Below, piece after piece: positions 15,437 through 22,043 of a stretch of DNA of 23,235 nucleotides. The first letter of the stretch is position 1. Each line of letters opens with the position of its first letter. Made by a program: the position numbers and the translations under genes. Source of the stretch: Kineosphaera sp032229625 (GTDB lineage: Bacteria; Actinomycetota; Actinomycetes; Actinomycetales; Dermatophilaceae); NCBI GenBank assembly GCA_032229625.1, contig JAVTVZ010000239.1, positions 1 to 23,235 of the forward strand. Reading direction: 5' to 3'. The notes under the pieces were generated by a model that did no database searches, had not been told where the DNA came from, and saw nothing but the letters and a program-made list of their open reading frames with translations.

Positions 15437-16369
15437 TCACACGGCGGCGGGCGTCGCAGCGCGTTCCACGAGTGCGGTCAGCTCGGCCAGCTCGGCGGGT
15501 CGCAGGTCGGTCAGCGGCGGCCGCACCCGGCTCGTCGGGCGGCCGACGGCGGCGAGGCCGGCCTTGACGATCGACACGGCATACCCCTGCTCGCGGTCGC
15601 GGATGTCGAGGTAGGGCAGCACGAAGTCGCGCAGCCGGCGGTAGACCTCGTCGTGGTCCTGGGCGCGCACGGCCGTGTAGAACTCGATGGCGAACTGCGG
15701 GACGAAGTTGAAGATCGCGGAGCTGTAGGTCGTCACACCGAGCTGCAGCAGCGGCAGCGCGAAGGTCTCGGCGGTGGGCAGTCCGCCGATGTACATGAGC
15801 CGGTCGCCGACGCGGGCGTAGGTGCGGGTCATCTGCTCGATGTTGCCGACGCCGTCCTTGAAGCCGACGAGGTTGGGGTTGGCCTGCGCGACGCGCTCGA
15901 CGGTGGTGTCGCGCAGCACGGCGTTGGCGCGGCTGTAGACGACGACGCCGAGGTCGGGCACGGCGGCGCAGACGGCGTCGATGTGTCGGGCCAGGCCCTC
16001 CTGGCCGGCCTCGGTGAGGTAGGGCGGCATGAGCAGGATGCCCGCGGCGCCCGCCTGCCGGGAGGCCTGGGCCTGCTCGATGGCGACGACGGTTGCGCCG
16101 GTCGCGGGGCCCAGGACCGGGACCTTGCCGGCGACCTCGTCGACGGCCGCGCGCACGACGCGGCCGATCTCGGCGGTGCTCATCGAGAAGCCCTCACCCG
16201 TGCCGCCCGCGGCGAAGAGCCCGGCGACGGGGAACGAGCTGAGCCACGACAGGTGCTCGCGGTAGGCGGCCTCGTCGAACTGCAGCTGGTCGTCGAAGTG
16301 GGTGACGGGGAAGGACAGCAGGCCGCTGCCCAGCTGCTGGGCGAGCGCGGCGGGTTCGAGAGCAGGCAC
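15437..16369 (-). CDS. kdgD: 5-dehydro-4-deoxyglucarate dehydratase
   Basis: A 310-residue class I aldolase-like enzyme of the DHDPS/NAL superfamily. It dehydrates and decarboxylates 5-keto-4-deoxyglucarate to 2,5-dioxopentanoate. The sequence shows GLLSFPVTHFD, AAGGTGEGFS (the GTGE motif near 56-60), VVVYSRAN with the conserved Tyr 145, LVGFKDGVGN with the Schiff-base Lys 171, and IGGLPTAETFALP. Length is typical (about 300-310). The start is a GTG at 16369, with GGAGGAT about 8 bases upstream. It is the first gene of the operon and follows the 37-bp LysR-type element and promoter. Confidence 0.94.
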   Translation of the reverse strand: MPALEPAALAQQLGSGLLSFPVTHFDDQLQFDEAAYREHLSWLSSFPVAGLFAAGGTGEGFSMSTAEIGRVVRAAVDEVAGKVPVLGPATGATVVAIEQAQASRQAGAAGILLMPPYLTEAGQEGLARHIDAVCAAVPDLGVVVYSRANAVLRDTTVERVAQANPNLVGFKDGVGNIEQMTRTYARVGDRLMYIGGLPTAETFALPLLQLGVTTYSSAIFNFVPQFAIEFYTAVRAQDHDEVYRRLRDFVLPYLDIRDREQGYAVSIVKAGLAAVGRPTSRVRPPLTDLRPAELAELTALVERAATPAAV

Positions 16370-16441
16370 GGCGGGATCCTCCGGTTCGTCGGTGACGCCG
16401 GGCCAAGACGGCCGCGTCGCCGGTGGGGTGGTGTGCCGCTC

Positions 16442-16471
16442 ACGCTAGGAGCACTCAGTCATGCCTGTCCA
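16442..16471 (-). promoter_or_regulatory. Promoter of the kdgD-dehydrogenase-gudD operon
   Basis: On the minus strand TGGACA (16466-16471) is followed after 18 bases by TAGCGT (16442-16447, TAnnnT). Transcription would start near 16435, leaving a leader of about 65 bases. The tctC promoter has the same hexamer and the same spacer length. Confidence 0.65.
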
Positions 16472-16497
16472 AGACTGAATCGGCATTCAGCGATACC
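16461..16497 (-). promoter_or_regulatory. 37-bp LysR-type binding element, copy 1 (kdgD operon)
   Basis: Read on the minus strand: GGTAT-N6-ATGCCGA-N6-CTTGGACAGGCAT. All 25 specified bases and both spacer lengths equal those of copy 2 at 18191-18227. GGTAT and ATGCC form an imperfect inverted repeat, as in LysR recognition sites (T-N11-A type). The right block contains the -35 box. Confidence 0.8.
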
Positions 16498-16550
16498 TCC
16501 CGAGCATCGCCAGGAACCCACAGTGCGCACAGCAGACCGCCCGCGTCGTC

Positions 16551-16568
16551 GTAGACATCAGTAGACAT
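16551..16568. promoter_or_regulatory. Direct repeat GTAGACAT upstream of the toxin-antitoxin genes
   Basis: GTAGACAT occurs at 16551-16558 and 16561-16568, one helical turn apart. TAGACA in the first copy resembles a -35 box, 18 bases before CAGACT (16576-16581), which in turn lies 6 bases before the ATG. It is a plausible antitoxin operator over a leaderless promoter. Confidence 0.45.
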
Positions 16569-16587
16569 TCATCCGCAGACTTGGCCC

Positions 16588-16839
16588 ATGAAGACGATCT
16601 CGGTGGGTGAGCTGCGCCAGAACCCGACGCGGATGCTCGATGACGTCGCGGCCGGAGAGACCTACGTCGTGACCCGCCACAACCGAGAGATCGCTCGGGT
16701 CAGCCCCACGACATCCTCTGCCACGGTGATCCCCGCGCGGAAGCGCACCGGGGCACGCACGGCCTCGCTCCCGCGCGTGGAACTGCCCGACAGCCAGGGG
16801 TTCGACGATTTCCTCGACGAGCTGAGCGGCGACTCGTGA
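16588..16839 (+). CDS. Phd/YefM-type antitoxin
   Basis: An 83-residue protein starting MKTISVGELRQNPTRMLDDVAAGETYVVTRHNREIARVSP, the full Phd/YefM DNA-binding N-domain ('GELRQNP...ML..V..GE...VTR....A.V'). An unstructured, partly acidic C-terminal part follows (VELPDSQGFDDFLDELSGDS) that would wrap the toxin. It neutralises the adjacent PIN toxin and probably represses the pair. Its TGA overlaps the toxin GTG by four bases (GTGA), typical of coupled toxin-antitoxin translation. No Shine-Dalgarno precedes the ATG; see the direct repeat upstream. Confidence 0.88.
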   Translation: MKTISVGELRQNPTRMLDDVAAGETYVVTRHNREIARVSPTTSSATVIPARKRTGARTASLPRVELPDSQGFDDFLDELSGDS

Positions 16840-17270
16840 CGCGGTATTACCTCGACAGTTCCGTGGGGCTGCGGATCCTCCTCGGCCACTCCCCGGCGGC
16901 GGCCCGCTGGTTCGACGACGTCACCGACGCGGCAGAGGACGAGGTGATCTCCTCCCGCCTGCTGCGCACCGAGATGACCAGAGCCCTGCGCCGCCTCGAT
17001 CAGCCGATCGAGCGGCGCAGCGCCATCGTCGATCACGTCGCGACGGTGCCGCTCGACCATGCCGTGCTTCAGGAGGCCGAGGCGATCGTGCCGCACGTCA
17101 CGACCCTCGATGCCGTCCACTTGGCCTCAGCCCTGCGCAGCGGAGACGACGACGTCGTCGTGTGCACCCACGACCGCACCATGTCGACCGTGGCACGGCT
17201 CCTGGGATTGCGCGTGCACGATCCGGTCACCGACGACCCCGCGCCCGACCCGACGCGCCCGACCCGATGA
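16836..17270 (+). CDS. VapC-type PIN domain ribonuclease toxin
   Basis: A 144-residue PIN-domain protein. The metal-binding acidic residues are visible: YYLDSSV (Asp 7), SRLLRTEMTRALRR (Glu 46), TTLDAVHLASAL (Asp 92) and VCTHDRTM (Asp 113). VapC toxins cut tRNA or rRNA to halt growth when the antitoxin is degraded. The GTG start overlaps the antitoxin stop. After the domain comes a Pro/Asp/Thr-rich tail of about 15 residues. The pair sits between the kdgD operon and the LysR gene and appears intact. Confidence 0.87.
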   Translation: MTRYYLDSSVGLRILLGHSPAAARWFDDVTDAAEDEVISSRLLRTEMTRALRRLDQPIERRSAIVDHVATVPLDHAVLQEAEAIVPHVTTLDAVHLASALRSGDDDVVVCTHDRTMSTVARLLGLRVHDPVTDDPAPDPTRPTR

Positions 17271-17289
17271 GCTGACTCAGCCTGGGTCG
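17260..17289. terminator. Candidate bidirectional terminator between vapC and the LysR gene
   Basis: CGACCC (17260-17265) pairs with GGGTCG (17284-17289), enclosing the inner palindrome GCTGA-C-TCAGC (17271-17281). The two convergent stop codons lie within or next to it. Confidence 0.4.
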
Positions 17290-18182
17290 TCGGCGAGTGC
17301 GGCGAGCAGGTCCAGGGCGCGGCGCAGCAGGGGGCTCGCGGCGCCGCGGGGCCAGATGGCGTGCAGCTCGACGGGCCGGGCCGCCGGGCCGGCGGCGAAG
17401 CGCAGCTCCTTGTGCACGACGCCCGCGACCCCGAGGTGGATCGCCGACGCGGGCGCCAGGGCGAGCCCGCGGCCGGCGGCGACGAGGAGGATCGCGGTGA
17501 GCACCTGGTGGACCTGCTGCTCCAGGCGCGGGTGGGCGTTGAGCAGGAAGCTCGCGCTCAGCTCCTGGAAGTAGCGGGCGCGCACCGGGTCGTAGGCGAT
17601 GACCGACTCGCCGTCGAAGTCCCCGGGCTCCAGCGGACCCTCGTGCTGCGCGAGTCGGTGCCCGACGGGCAGGACGGCGTGCAGCGGCTCCCGGACGAGC
17701 AGCCGGGACGCGAGCCGACCGGTGTCGAAGGGCGGCCGCGCGAGCCCGAGGTCCAGTTCACCCCGGCGCAGCCCCTCGACCTGGGCCGACGTGACGCCTT
17801 CGCGCAGCTCGACGTGCACGTCGGGCAGCTCCTCCTCGATGCGGGCCAGCAGCGGCCCGAGCAGCCCGATGGCCGACACGGCCGTGAAGCCGAGCCGCAG
17901 CACCCCGGCGACCCCGCGGTCGACCCGGCGCGCGGCGTCGGAGGCCGAGTCGACGAGCGCGACCATCCGGTGGCAGTCGAGCAGGAACGCCTCCCCCGCC
18001 CCCGTCACGCGCACGCCGCGGCTGTCGCGGTCGAGCAGCGTCGCCCCCACCGCCCGCTCGAGCTTCTGGATCGACCGGCTCAGCGGCGGCTGCGTCATCG
18101 CCAACCGCTCCGCGGCGCGACCGAAATGTCGCTCTTCGGCGACCGCGATGAACGCCCTGACCTGGTCGAGGCTGTAGTCCAT
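17277..18182 (-). CDS. LysR-type transcriptional regulator of the aldarate genes
   Basis: A 301-residue LysR-type regulator. The winged helix-turn-helix is in residues 1-60 (MDYSLDQVRAFIAVAEERHFGRAAERLAMTQPPLSRSIQKLERAVGATLLDRDSRGVRVTGAGEAFL is the classic pattern). A two-lobed effector domain follows, with VLRLGFTAVSAIGLLGPLL and ELDLGLARPPFDTGRL. The start is the ATG at 18182 because TACCCT (-10) lies exactly 6 bases upstream; upstream ATG and GTG codons in frame would place coding sequence over the binding element. It is divergent from tctC. The 37-bp element overlaps its own -10 box, and a second copy lies before kdgD. I therefore infer that it activates both aldarate operons and represses itself, with an aldarate or a pathway intermediate as effector. 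Confidence 0.9.
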   Translation of the reverse strand: MDYSLDQVRAFIAVAEERHFGRAAERLAMTQPPLSRSIQKLERAVGATLLDRDSRGVRVTGAGEAFLLDCHRMVALVDSASDAARRVDRGVAGVLRLGFTAVSAIGLLGPLLARIEEELPDVHVELREGVTSAQVEGLRRGELDLGLARPPFDTGRLASRLLVREPLHAVLPVGHRLAQHEGPLEPGDFDGESVIAYDPVRARYFQELSASFLLNAHPRLEQQVHQVLTAILLVAAGRGLALAPASAIHLGVAGVVHKELRFAAGPAARPVELHAIWPRGAASPLLRRALDLLAALADDPG

Positions 18183-18188
18183 ACCGTC

Positions 18189-18194
18189 AGGGTA
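18189..18194 (-). promoter_or_regulatory. -10 box (TACCCT) of the leaderless LysR gene
   Basis: On the minus strand TACCCT ends 6 bases before the ATG at 18182. It overlaps the GGTAT arm (18191-18195) of the 37-bp element, so bound regulator should block this promoter. Confidence 0.6.
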
Positions 18195-18227
18195 TGTGCT
18201 CATGCCGAAAGGGGCTTGGACAGGCAT
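18191..18227 (+). promoter_or_regulatory. 37-bp LysR-type binding element, copy 2 (tctC operon)
   Basis: GGTAT (18191-18195), ATGCCGA (18202-18208) and CTTGGACAGGCAT (18215-18227), with the same 6-base spacers as copy 1. It lies in the divergent gap between the LysR gene and tctC, the standard place for a LysR target site. Confidence 0.8.
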
Positions 18228-18246
18228 CGTGGGCCGCTCTTACGTT
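18217..18246 (+). promoter_or_regulatory. Promoter of the tctCBA operon
   Basis: TGGACA (18217-18222) and TACGTT (18241-18246) are spaced by 18 bases. The predicted start is near 18253, giving a leader of about 60 bases that ends in the Shine-Dalgarno AGAGGAGA (18298-18305). Confidence 0.65.
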
Positions 18247-18312
18247 GGGGCCCGCTGCCAACGACGACCAGCTCCGCCGCCGCGCGGGGGCCTGTTCAGA
18301 GGAGAACGACCC

Positions 18313-19341
18313 ATGACGACTCGCACCCACACCTCGCGCACCCTGCGTCACCTCGGCGCCCCGGCCCTCGTGGTCGCCACGACGCTGGCGCTGTCCGCCT
18401 GCGGCGGCGTCAAGACGACGACCGGTGGCGGCGGCGGCGACGCGAGCGCGTCCTACCCCAACGGCAACATCGAGATGAGCGTCGGCGCGTCCGCCGGTGG
18501 CTCCAGCGACCTCATCAGCCGCGCGCTCTCCGCGGGCATGAGCAAGGAGCTCGGCGTCTCGATGCCGGTCATCAACAAGCCCGGCGCCAACGGCGCGCTC
18601 GTCGCCAAGGAGCTCAAGGGCGCGGCGCCGAACGGCCAGAAGATCGCCGTGCAGAACGCCTCGCTCTTCGCGATCACGCCCCTGGCCGTCAGCGAGGCCG
18701 AGGTGACGAAGGTCGAGGACTTCGACGTCGTCTACGGCGTCTCCATCGACGACTACGTCATGGTCACCAACCCCCGCAGCGGCCTGAAGACCCTGGCGGA
18801 CATCAAGGCCTCGGGCAAGAACATCAAGTACGGCACGACCGGCGTCGGCACCGGCGCCCAGCTCGCGTCGGCCCTGACCTTCAAGACCGCCGGCATCAAC
18901 TCCACGCCGGTGCCCTTCGACGGCGGTGCCCCGAACCTCACGGCCGTCCTCGGCAACCAGGTCGACGCCTCCACGCTGCAGGTCGGTGAAGCGGTGGAGA
19001 ACATCCGCAGCGGCAAGCTCGTACCGCTCGCGGTCTTCTCCGCCGAGCGCGTGACGTACCTGCCCGAGGTCAAGACGGCCAAGGAGCAGGGCTTCGACGT
19101 GCAGGTCCAGCAGTACCGCTTCATCACGACCCCCAAGGGCGCCCCGCAGAACGTCAAGGACACCCTCGTCGACGCGGCGAAGAAGACGTACGCCACGGAC
19201 GCCTACAAGAAGTTCAACGAGGACAACAACCTCACGCCGATGGAGATCTCCGGCCAGGAGGTCGTCACCAAGCTCACGGAGGACGCCGCCCGCTACAAGG
19301 GCCTCGTCGAGCAGTACGGCATCGACATGAAGAGCAAGTGA
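18313..19341 (+). CDS. tctC: TctC-type solute-binding lipoprotein (TTT family)
   Basis: The extracytoplasmic binding protein of a tripartite tricarboxylate-type transporter, 342 residues. It has a lipoprotein signal with lipobox LSAC (Cys 30). The Bug/TctC fold shows VGASAGGSSDLISRALSAGMSKELGVSMPVINKPGANGALVAKEL, YGTTGVGTGAQLA, PVPFDGGAPNLTAVLGNQVDA and FITTPKGAPQNVKD. TctC proteins bind citrate, other di/tricarboxylates or related small acids. Here the promoter element shared with the glucarate operon argues for an aldarate ligand, which is an inference. The ATG at 18313 has AGAGGAGA upstream. It is first in the operon, 1 base before tctB. Confidence 0.9.
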   Translation: MTTRTHTSRTLRHLGAPALVVATTLALSACGGVKTTTGGGGGDASASYPNGNIEMSVGASAGGSSDLISRALSAGMSKELGVSMPVINKPGANGALVAKELKGAAPNGQKIAVQNASLFAITPLAVSEAEVTKVEDFDVVYGVSIDDYVMVTNPRSGLKTLADIKASGKNIKYGTTGVGTGAQLASALTFKTAGINSTPVPFDGGAPNLTAVLGNQVDASTLQVGEAVENIRSGKLVPLAVFSAERVTYLPEVKTAKEQGFDVQVQQYRFITTPKGAPQNVKDTLVDAAKKTYATDAYKKFNEDNNLTPMEISGQEVVTKLTEDAARYKGLVEQYGIDMKSK

Positions 19342-19342
19342 C

Positions 19343-19900
19343 GTGAGCACCGCAGCCTCCGGGCCGAGCGGCCCACCGACGGAGGGCACCGCCGGCGAGA
19401 CCGACATCCTCGAGGAGATCAAGGCCGAGGTCTACGCCGAACTGGAGGAGGAGCGCCCGCCGCCCGCGGGCCCGGCCTCCCAGATCGCCGCCGCGCTGGT
19501 CACCCTCGCCATCGGCATCGCCGGGCTCGTGTTGTCCTACGGCTACGGCCTCGGGCAGCTCACCGCGCCCGGGCCGGGCCTGTGGCCCTTCGCGATCAGC
19601 GTGCTCATCACCGGCCTGTCCGCAGCCCTGGTCGTCGTGGGCCGCCACGGCACCGACACCGAGCAGTTCTCGAGGGCCAGCATCCTGCCCGCCGCCGGCA
19701 TCGTCACCTTCGTCGCCCTGGCGTTCCTCATGCCGCTCGTCGGCTTCGAGATCCCGGCGCTGCTGCTGTGCCTGGTGTGGCTGCGCTTCCTCGGGCGCGA
19801 GTCGTGGCGCAGCACGATCGTCGTCTCGGTCGTCACGGTCGCCGCGTTCTACGTCCTCTTCATCGTCCTGCTGCAGGTCCCCCTGCCGCACCTCATCTAA
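19343..19900 (+). CDS. tctB: TctB-type small membrane subunit (TTT family)
   Basis: A 185-residue membrane protein with an unusual charged N-terminal stretch of about 45 residues (TDILEEIKAEVYAELEEERPP, perhaps a short cytoplasmic helix), then four to five membrane segments starting at about residues 46, 78, 112, 135 and 158. The family's GPGLWPFAIS motif after the first helix is present. It is the small integral subunit that partners TctA. The start is a GTG 1 base after the tctC stop, with a poor Shine-Dalgarno, so translation is probably coupled to tctC. Family proteins are usually 140-190 residues. Confidence 0.85.
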   Translation: MSTAASGPSGPPTEGTAGETDILEEIKAEVYAELEEERPPPAGPASQIAAALVTLAIGIAGLVLSYGYGLGQLTAPGPGLWPFAISVLITGLSAALVVVGRHGTDTEQFSRASILPAAGIVTFVALAFLMPLVGFEIPALLLCLVWLRFLGRESWRSTIVVSVVTVAAFYVLFIVLLQVPLPHLI

Positions 19901-19911
19901 GGGCTCCGACC

Positions 19912-21654
19912 ATGGATGTCAACGACTTCCTCGCGGGCTTCGCCGTCGTCGCCGAGCCCTCGAACTTCCTCTACTGCTTCATCGGCGTGCTCATCGGCAT
20001 GCTCATCGGCGTCCTGCCGGGCCTCGGGCCCGGCGCGACCATCGCGATCCTGCTGCCGCTGACCTACGGCATCGAGCCCGTCACGGCGATCATCATGCTC
20101 GCCGGCATCTTCTACGGCGCGCAGTACGGCGGCACGATCACCTCGGTGCTGCTGCGGCTGCCCGGCGAGGCGAGCTCCGTCGTCACGGTCTTCGACGGCT
20201 TCGCCCTCGCCAAGCAGGGCAAGGCCGGCACGGCCTTGGGCATCGCGGCGATCGGCTCCTTCGTCGGCGCGACGATCTCGATCGTCGGGTTGTCGCTGCT
20301 CGCGCCGCTCGTCGCCTCGTTCGCGCTCGACTTCGGGCCGCCGGAGTATGCCGCGCTCGGCATCCTCGGCGTGCTGCTCGTCGCGACCGTCGGCAACGGC
20401 ACGAAGATGAAGGCGATCATCGCCGCGGCCATCGGCCTGCTCCTGGCGACGGTCGGACGCGACACCTTCACCGGCGCCGAGCGCTTCACCTTCGGCAGCC
20501 TGGACCTGGCCGACGGCCTCGACTTCGTGCCGATCGCCATGGGCCTCTTCGGTCTCGCCGAGATCCTCTACAACCTCGAGGAGCGCCACGGCAAGGTCCA
20601 CACCCCCGCCAAGGTCGGCCGCGTCTACCCCAGCGCCGCCGAGCTGCGCCAGAGCAGCGGCGCGATGGGCCGCGGCTCGCTCATCGGCTTCGTCCTGGGC
20701 GTGCTGCCCGGTGGCGGCGCCGTGCTCTCCTCCCTCGTCGCGTATGCCGTGGAGAAGCGCCGCGCGAAGGACCCGAGCCGCTTCGGTCGCGGCGCCATCG
20801 AGGGTGTCGCAGCGCCGGAGACCGCGAACAACGCCGCCGCGACCTCCTCTTTCATCCCGCTGCTGACGCTCGGTATCCCCGCGAACGCGACGATGGCTCT
20901 GATGTTCGGCGCCCTGCTCATCCAGGGCATCCAGCCCGGTCCGCAGCTGGTCACCGAGCACCCCGAGCTCTTCTGGGGTGTCATCAACTCGATGTACATC
21001 GGCAACATCCTGCTGCTCATCATGTCGCTGCCGATGGTCGGGCTCTTCGTGCGGATCCTGCGGGTGCGCCCCGCGATCCTCGCCCCCGTCACGGCCCTCA
21101 TCACGCTGCTCGGTGCCTACACCGTGGCGAACCGGGTCTTCGACATCTTCCTCGTCGTGATCTTCGGGGTCATCGGCTACCTCATGAAGAAGTTCGGCTT
21201 CGAGCCCGGGCCGCTCGTCCTCGCGTTCGTCCTCGGCACGATGATCGAGAGCTCCGGCCGGCAGTCCCTGCTCATCTTCGGTGGTGAGCCCAGCGGCTTC
21301 TTCACCCGCCCGATCTCCGGCACGATCCTGACGATCGTCATCCTCGTCGTGCTCTTCCCGCTGCTGCGGGCGGCCGTCATGCGTCGCCGCGGGGCCGGGA
21401 CCGCCGGTGAGCTCGTCGGACTCGACTCGCCGGTGCCGGACGACGCCGCGTCCGATCAGGAGCCCGCTCGCGTCGGCGGCGGGACGGTCGCCGAGGCCGG
21501 CGACCGCACAGAACAGCGTGGGGTAGGCGGGTCGGCCGGCCGCTGCGCCGGGTCGGACCACACAGCTGCGCAGTCCTTGTCGCCGCAGCCTCCGACGTCG
21601 CAGGCCCCGACCTCGGACCACTCCCCCGATCACAGACAGGACCCCCGAGCATGA
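19912..21654 (+). CDS. tctA: TctA-type large membrane subunit (TTT family)
   Basis: The large transporter subunit, 580 residues with about 12 membrane helices. Family signatures are GVLPGLGPGATIAILLPLTYGIEP near residues 33-55, YGGTITSVLLRLPGEASSVVTVFDG, and EGVAAPETANNAAATSSFIPLLTLGIPANATMALMFGAL. It moves the substrate using an ion gradient, taking it from the TctC binding protein. The ATG at 19912 has AAGGG upstream. The frame is open further back, but only over tctB. The core ends at about residue 490 (PLLRAAVMRRRG); the remaining ~90 residues are hydrophilic, rich in Ser, Pro, Gln and His, and not part of the family. The TGA overlaps the next ATG (ATGA). Confidence 0.92.
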   Translation: MDVNDFLAGFAVVAEPSNFLYCFIGVLIGMLIGVLPGLGPGATIAILLPLTYGIEPVTAIIMLAGIFYGAQYGGTITSVLLRLPGEASSVVTVFDGFALAKQGKAGTALGIAAIGSFVGATISIVGLSLLAPLVASFALDFGPPEYAALGILGVLLVATVGNGTKMKAIIAAAIGLLLATVGRDTFTGAERFTFGSLDLADGLDFVPIAMGLFGLAEILYNLEERHGKVHTPAKVGRVYPSAAELRQSSGAMGRGSLIGFVLGVLPGGGAVLSSLVAYAVEKRRAKDPSRFGRGAIEGVAAPETANNAAATSSFIPLLTLGIPANATMALMFGALLIQGIQPGPQLVTEHPELFWGVINSMYIGNILLLIMSLPMVGLFVRILRVRPAILAPVTALITLLGAYTVANRVFDIFLVVIFGVIGYLMKKFGFEPGPLVLAFVLGTMIESSGRQSLLIFGGEPSGFFTRPISGTILTIVILVVLFPLLRAAVMRRRGAGTAGELVGLDSPVPDDAASDQEPARVGGGTVAEAGDRTEQRGVGGSAGRCAGSDHTAAQSLSPQPPTSQAPTSDHSPDHRQDPRA

Positions 21655-22043
21655 CCATCCTCATCGCCTACCTGCCGACGCCGCAGGGCGAGGCGGCCCT
21701 CGACGCCGGCCTCGCGCAGGCGCGCCTCGCCGGCGACGACGTCGTCATCGTCAACTCGCCCAAGCGCGGATCGCTCGTCGACACCGACCTCATCGACGAC
21801 GACGCCGCCGCGGCGCTCCTGGCCCGTGCCGCCGACGCCGGCGTGCCGGCCCGGGTCGACCACGTGCTGCACGACGACCTGTCCGACACGATCGTCGACC
21901 TCATCGACCGCCTCGACGCCCAGCTCGTCGTCATCGGGCTGCGGCACCGCTCGCCCGTCGGCAAGCTGCTCATGGGCAGCGACGCCCAGCGCATCCTGCT
22001 CGACAGCCCCGTGCCGGTGCTCGCCGTCAAGGCGGCCCGATGA
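21651..22043 (+). CDS. Universal stress protein (UspA family), transporter-associated
   Basis: A 130-residue single-domain universal stress protein: MTILIAYLPTPQGEAALDAGLAQAR, DLIDRLDAQLVVIGLRHRSPVGKLLMGSDAQRILLDSPVPVLAVK. The G-x2-G-x9-G-(S/T) ATP-binding pattern is altered at its start (GLRHRSPVGKLLMGS), but the closing GS.AQ.IL part is kept, so nucleotide binding is likely. Some secondary transporter operons carry such a protein, probably to tune transport or stability. It overlaps both neighbours by four bases (ATGA with tctA upstream, ATGA with the dehydratase downstream). Confidence 0.87.
   Translation: MTILIAYLPTPQGEAALDAGLAQARLAGDDVVIVNSPKRGSLVDTDLIDDDAAAALLARAADAGVPARVDHVLHDDLSDTIVDLIDRLDAQLVVIGLRHRSPVGKLLMGSDAQRILLDSPVPVLAVKAAR

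Noticed and set aside
13597..15567. Long plus-strand open frame opposite the semialdehyde dehydrogenase gene
   Set aside because: It is the shadow of a gene whose catalytic residues are all visible; the product is low-complexity Arg/Gly/Ala/Asp sequence.
16475..16490. Perfect palindrome CTGAAT-N4-ATTCAG as the main operator of the kdgD operon
   Set aside because: Its arms fall largely in the variable spacers of the 37-bp element and it is absent from the tctC copy, so it is not the shared signal. It could still serve a second regulator.
19897..21633. Long minus-strand open frame opposite tctA
   Set aside because: It is charged low-complexity sequence (Glu/Arg/Asp/Gln) mirroring the membrane protein codons; no start signal.
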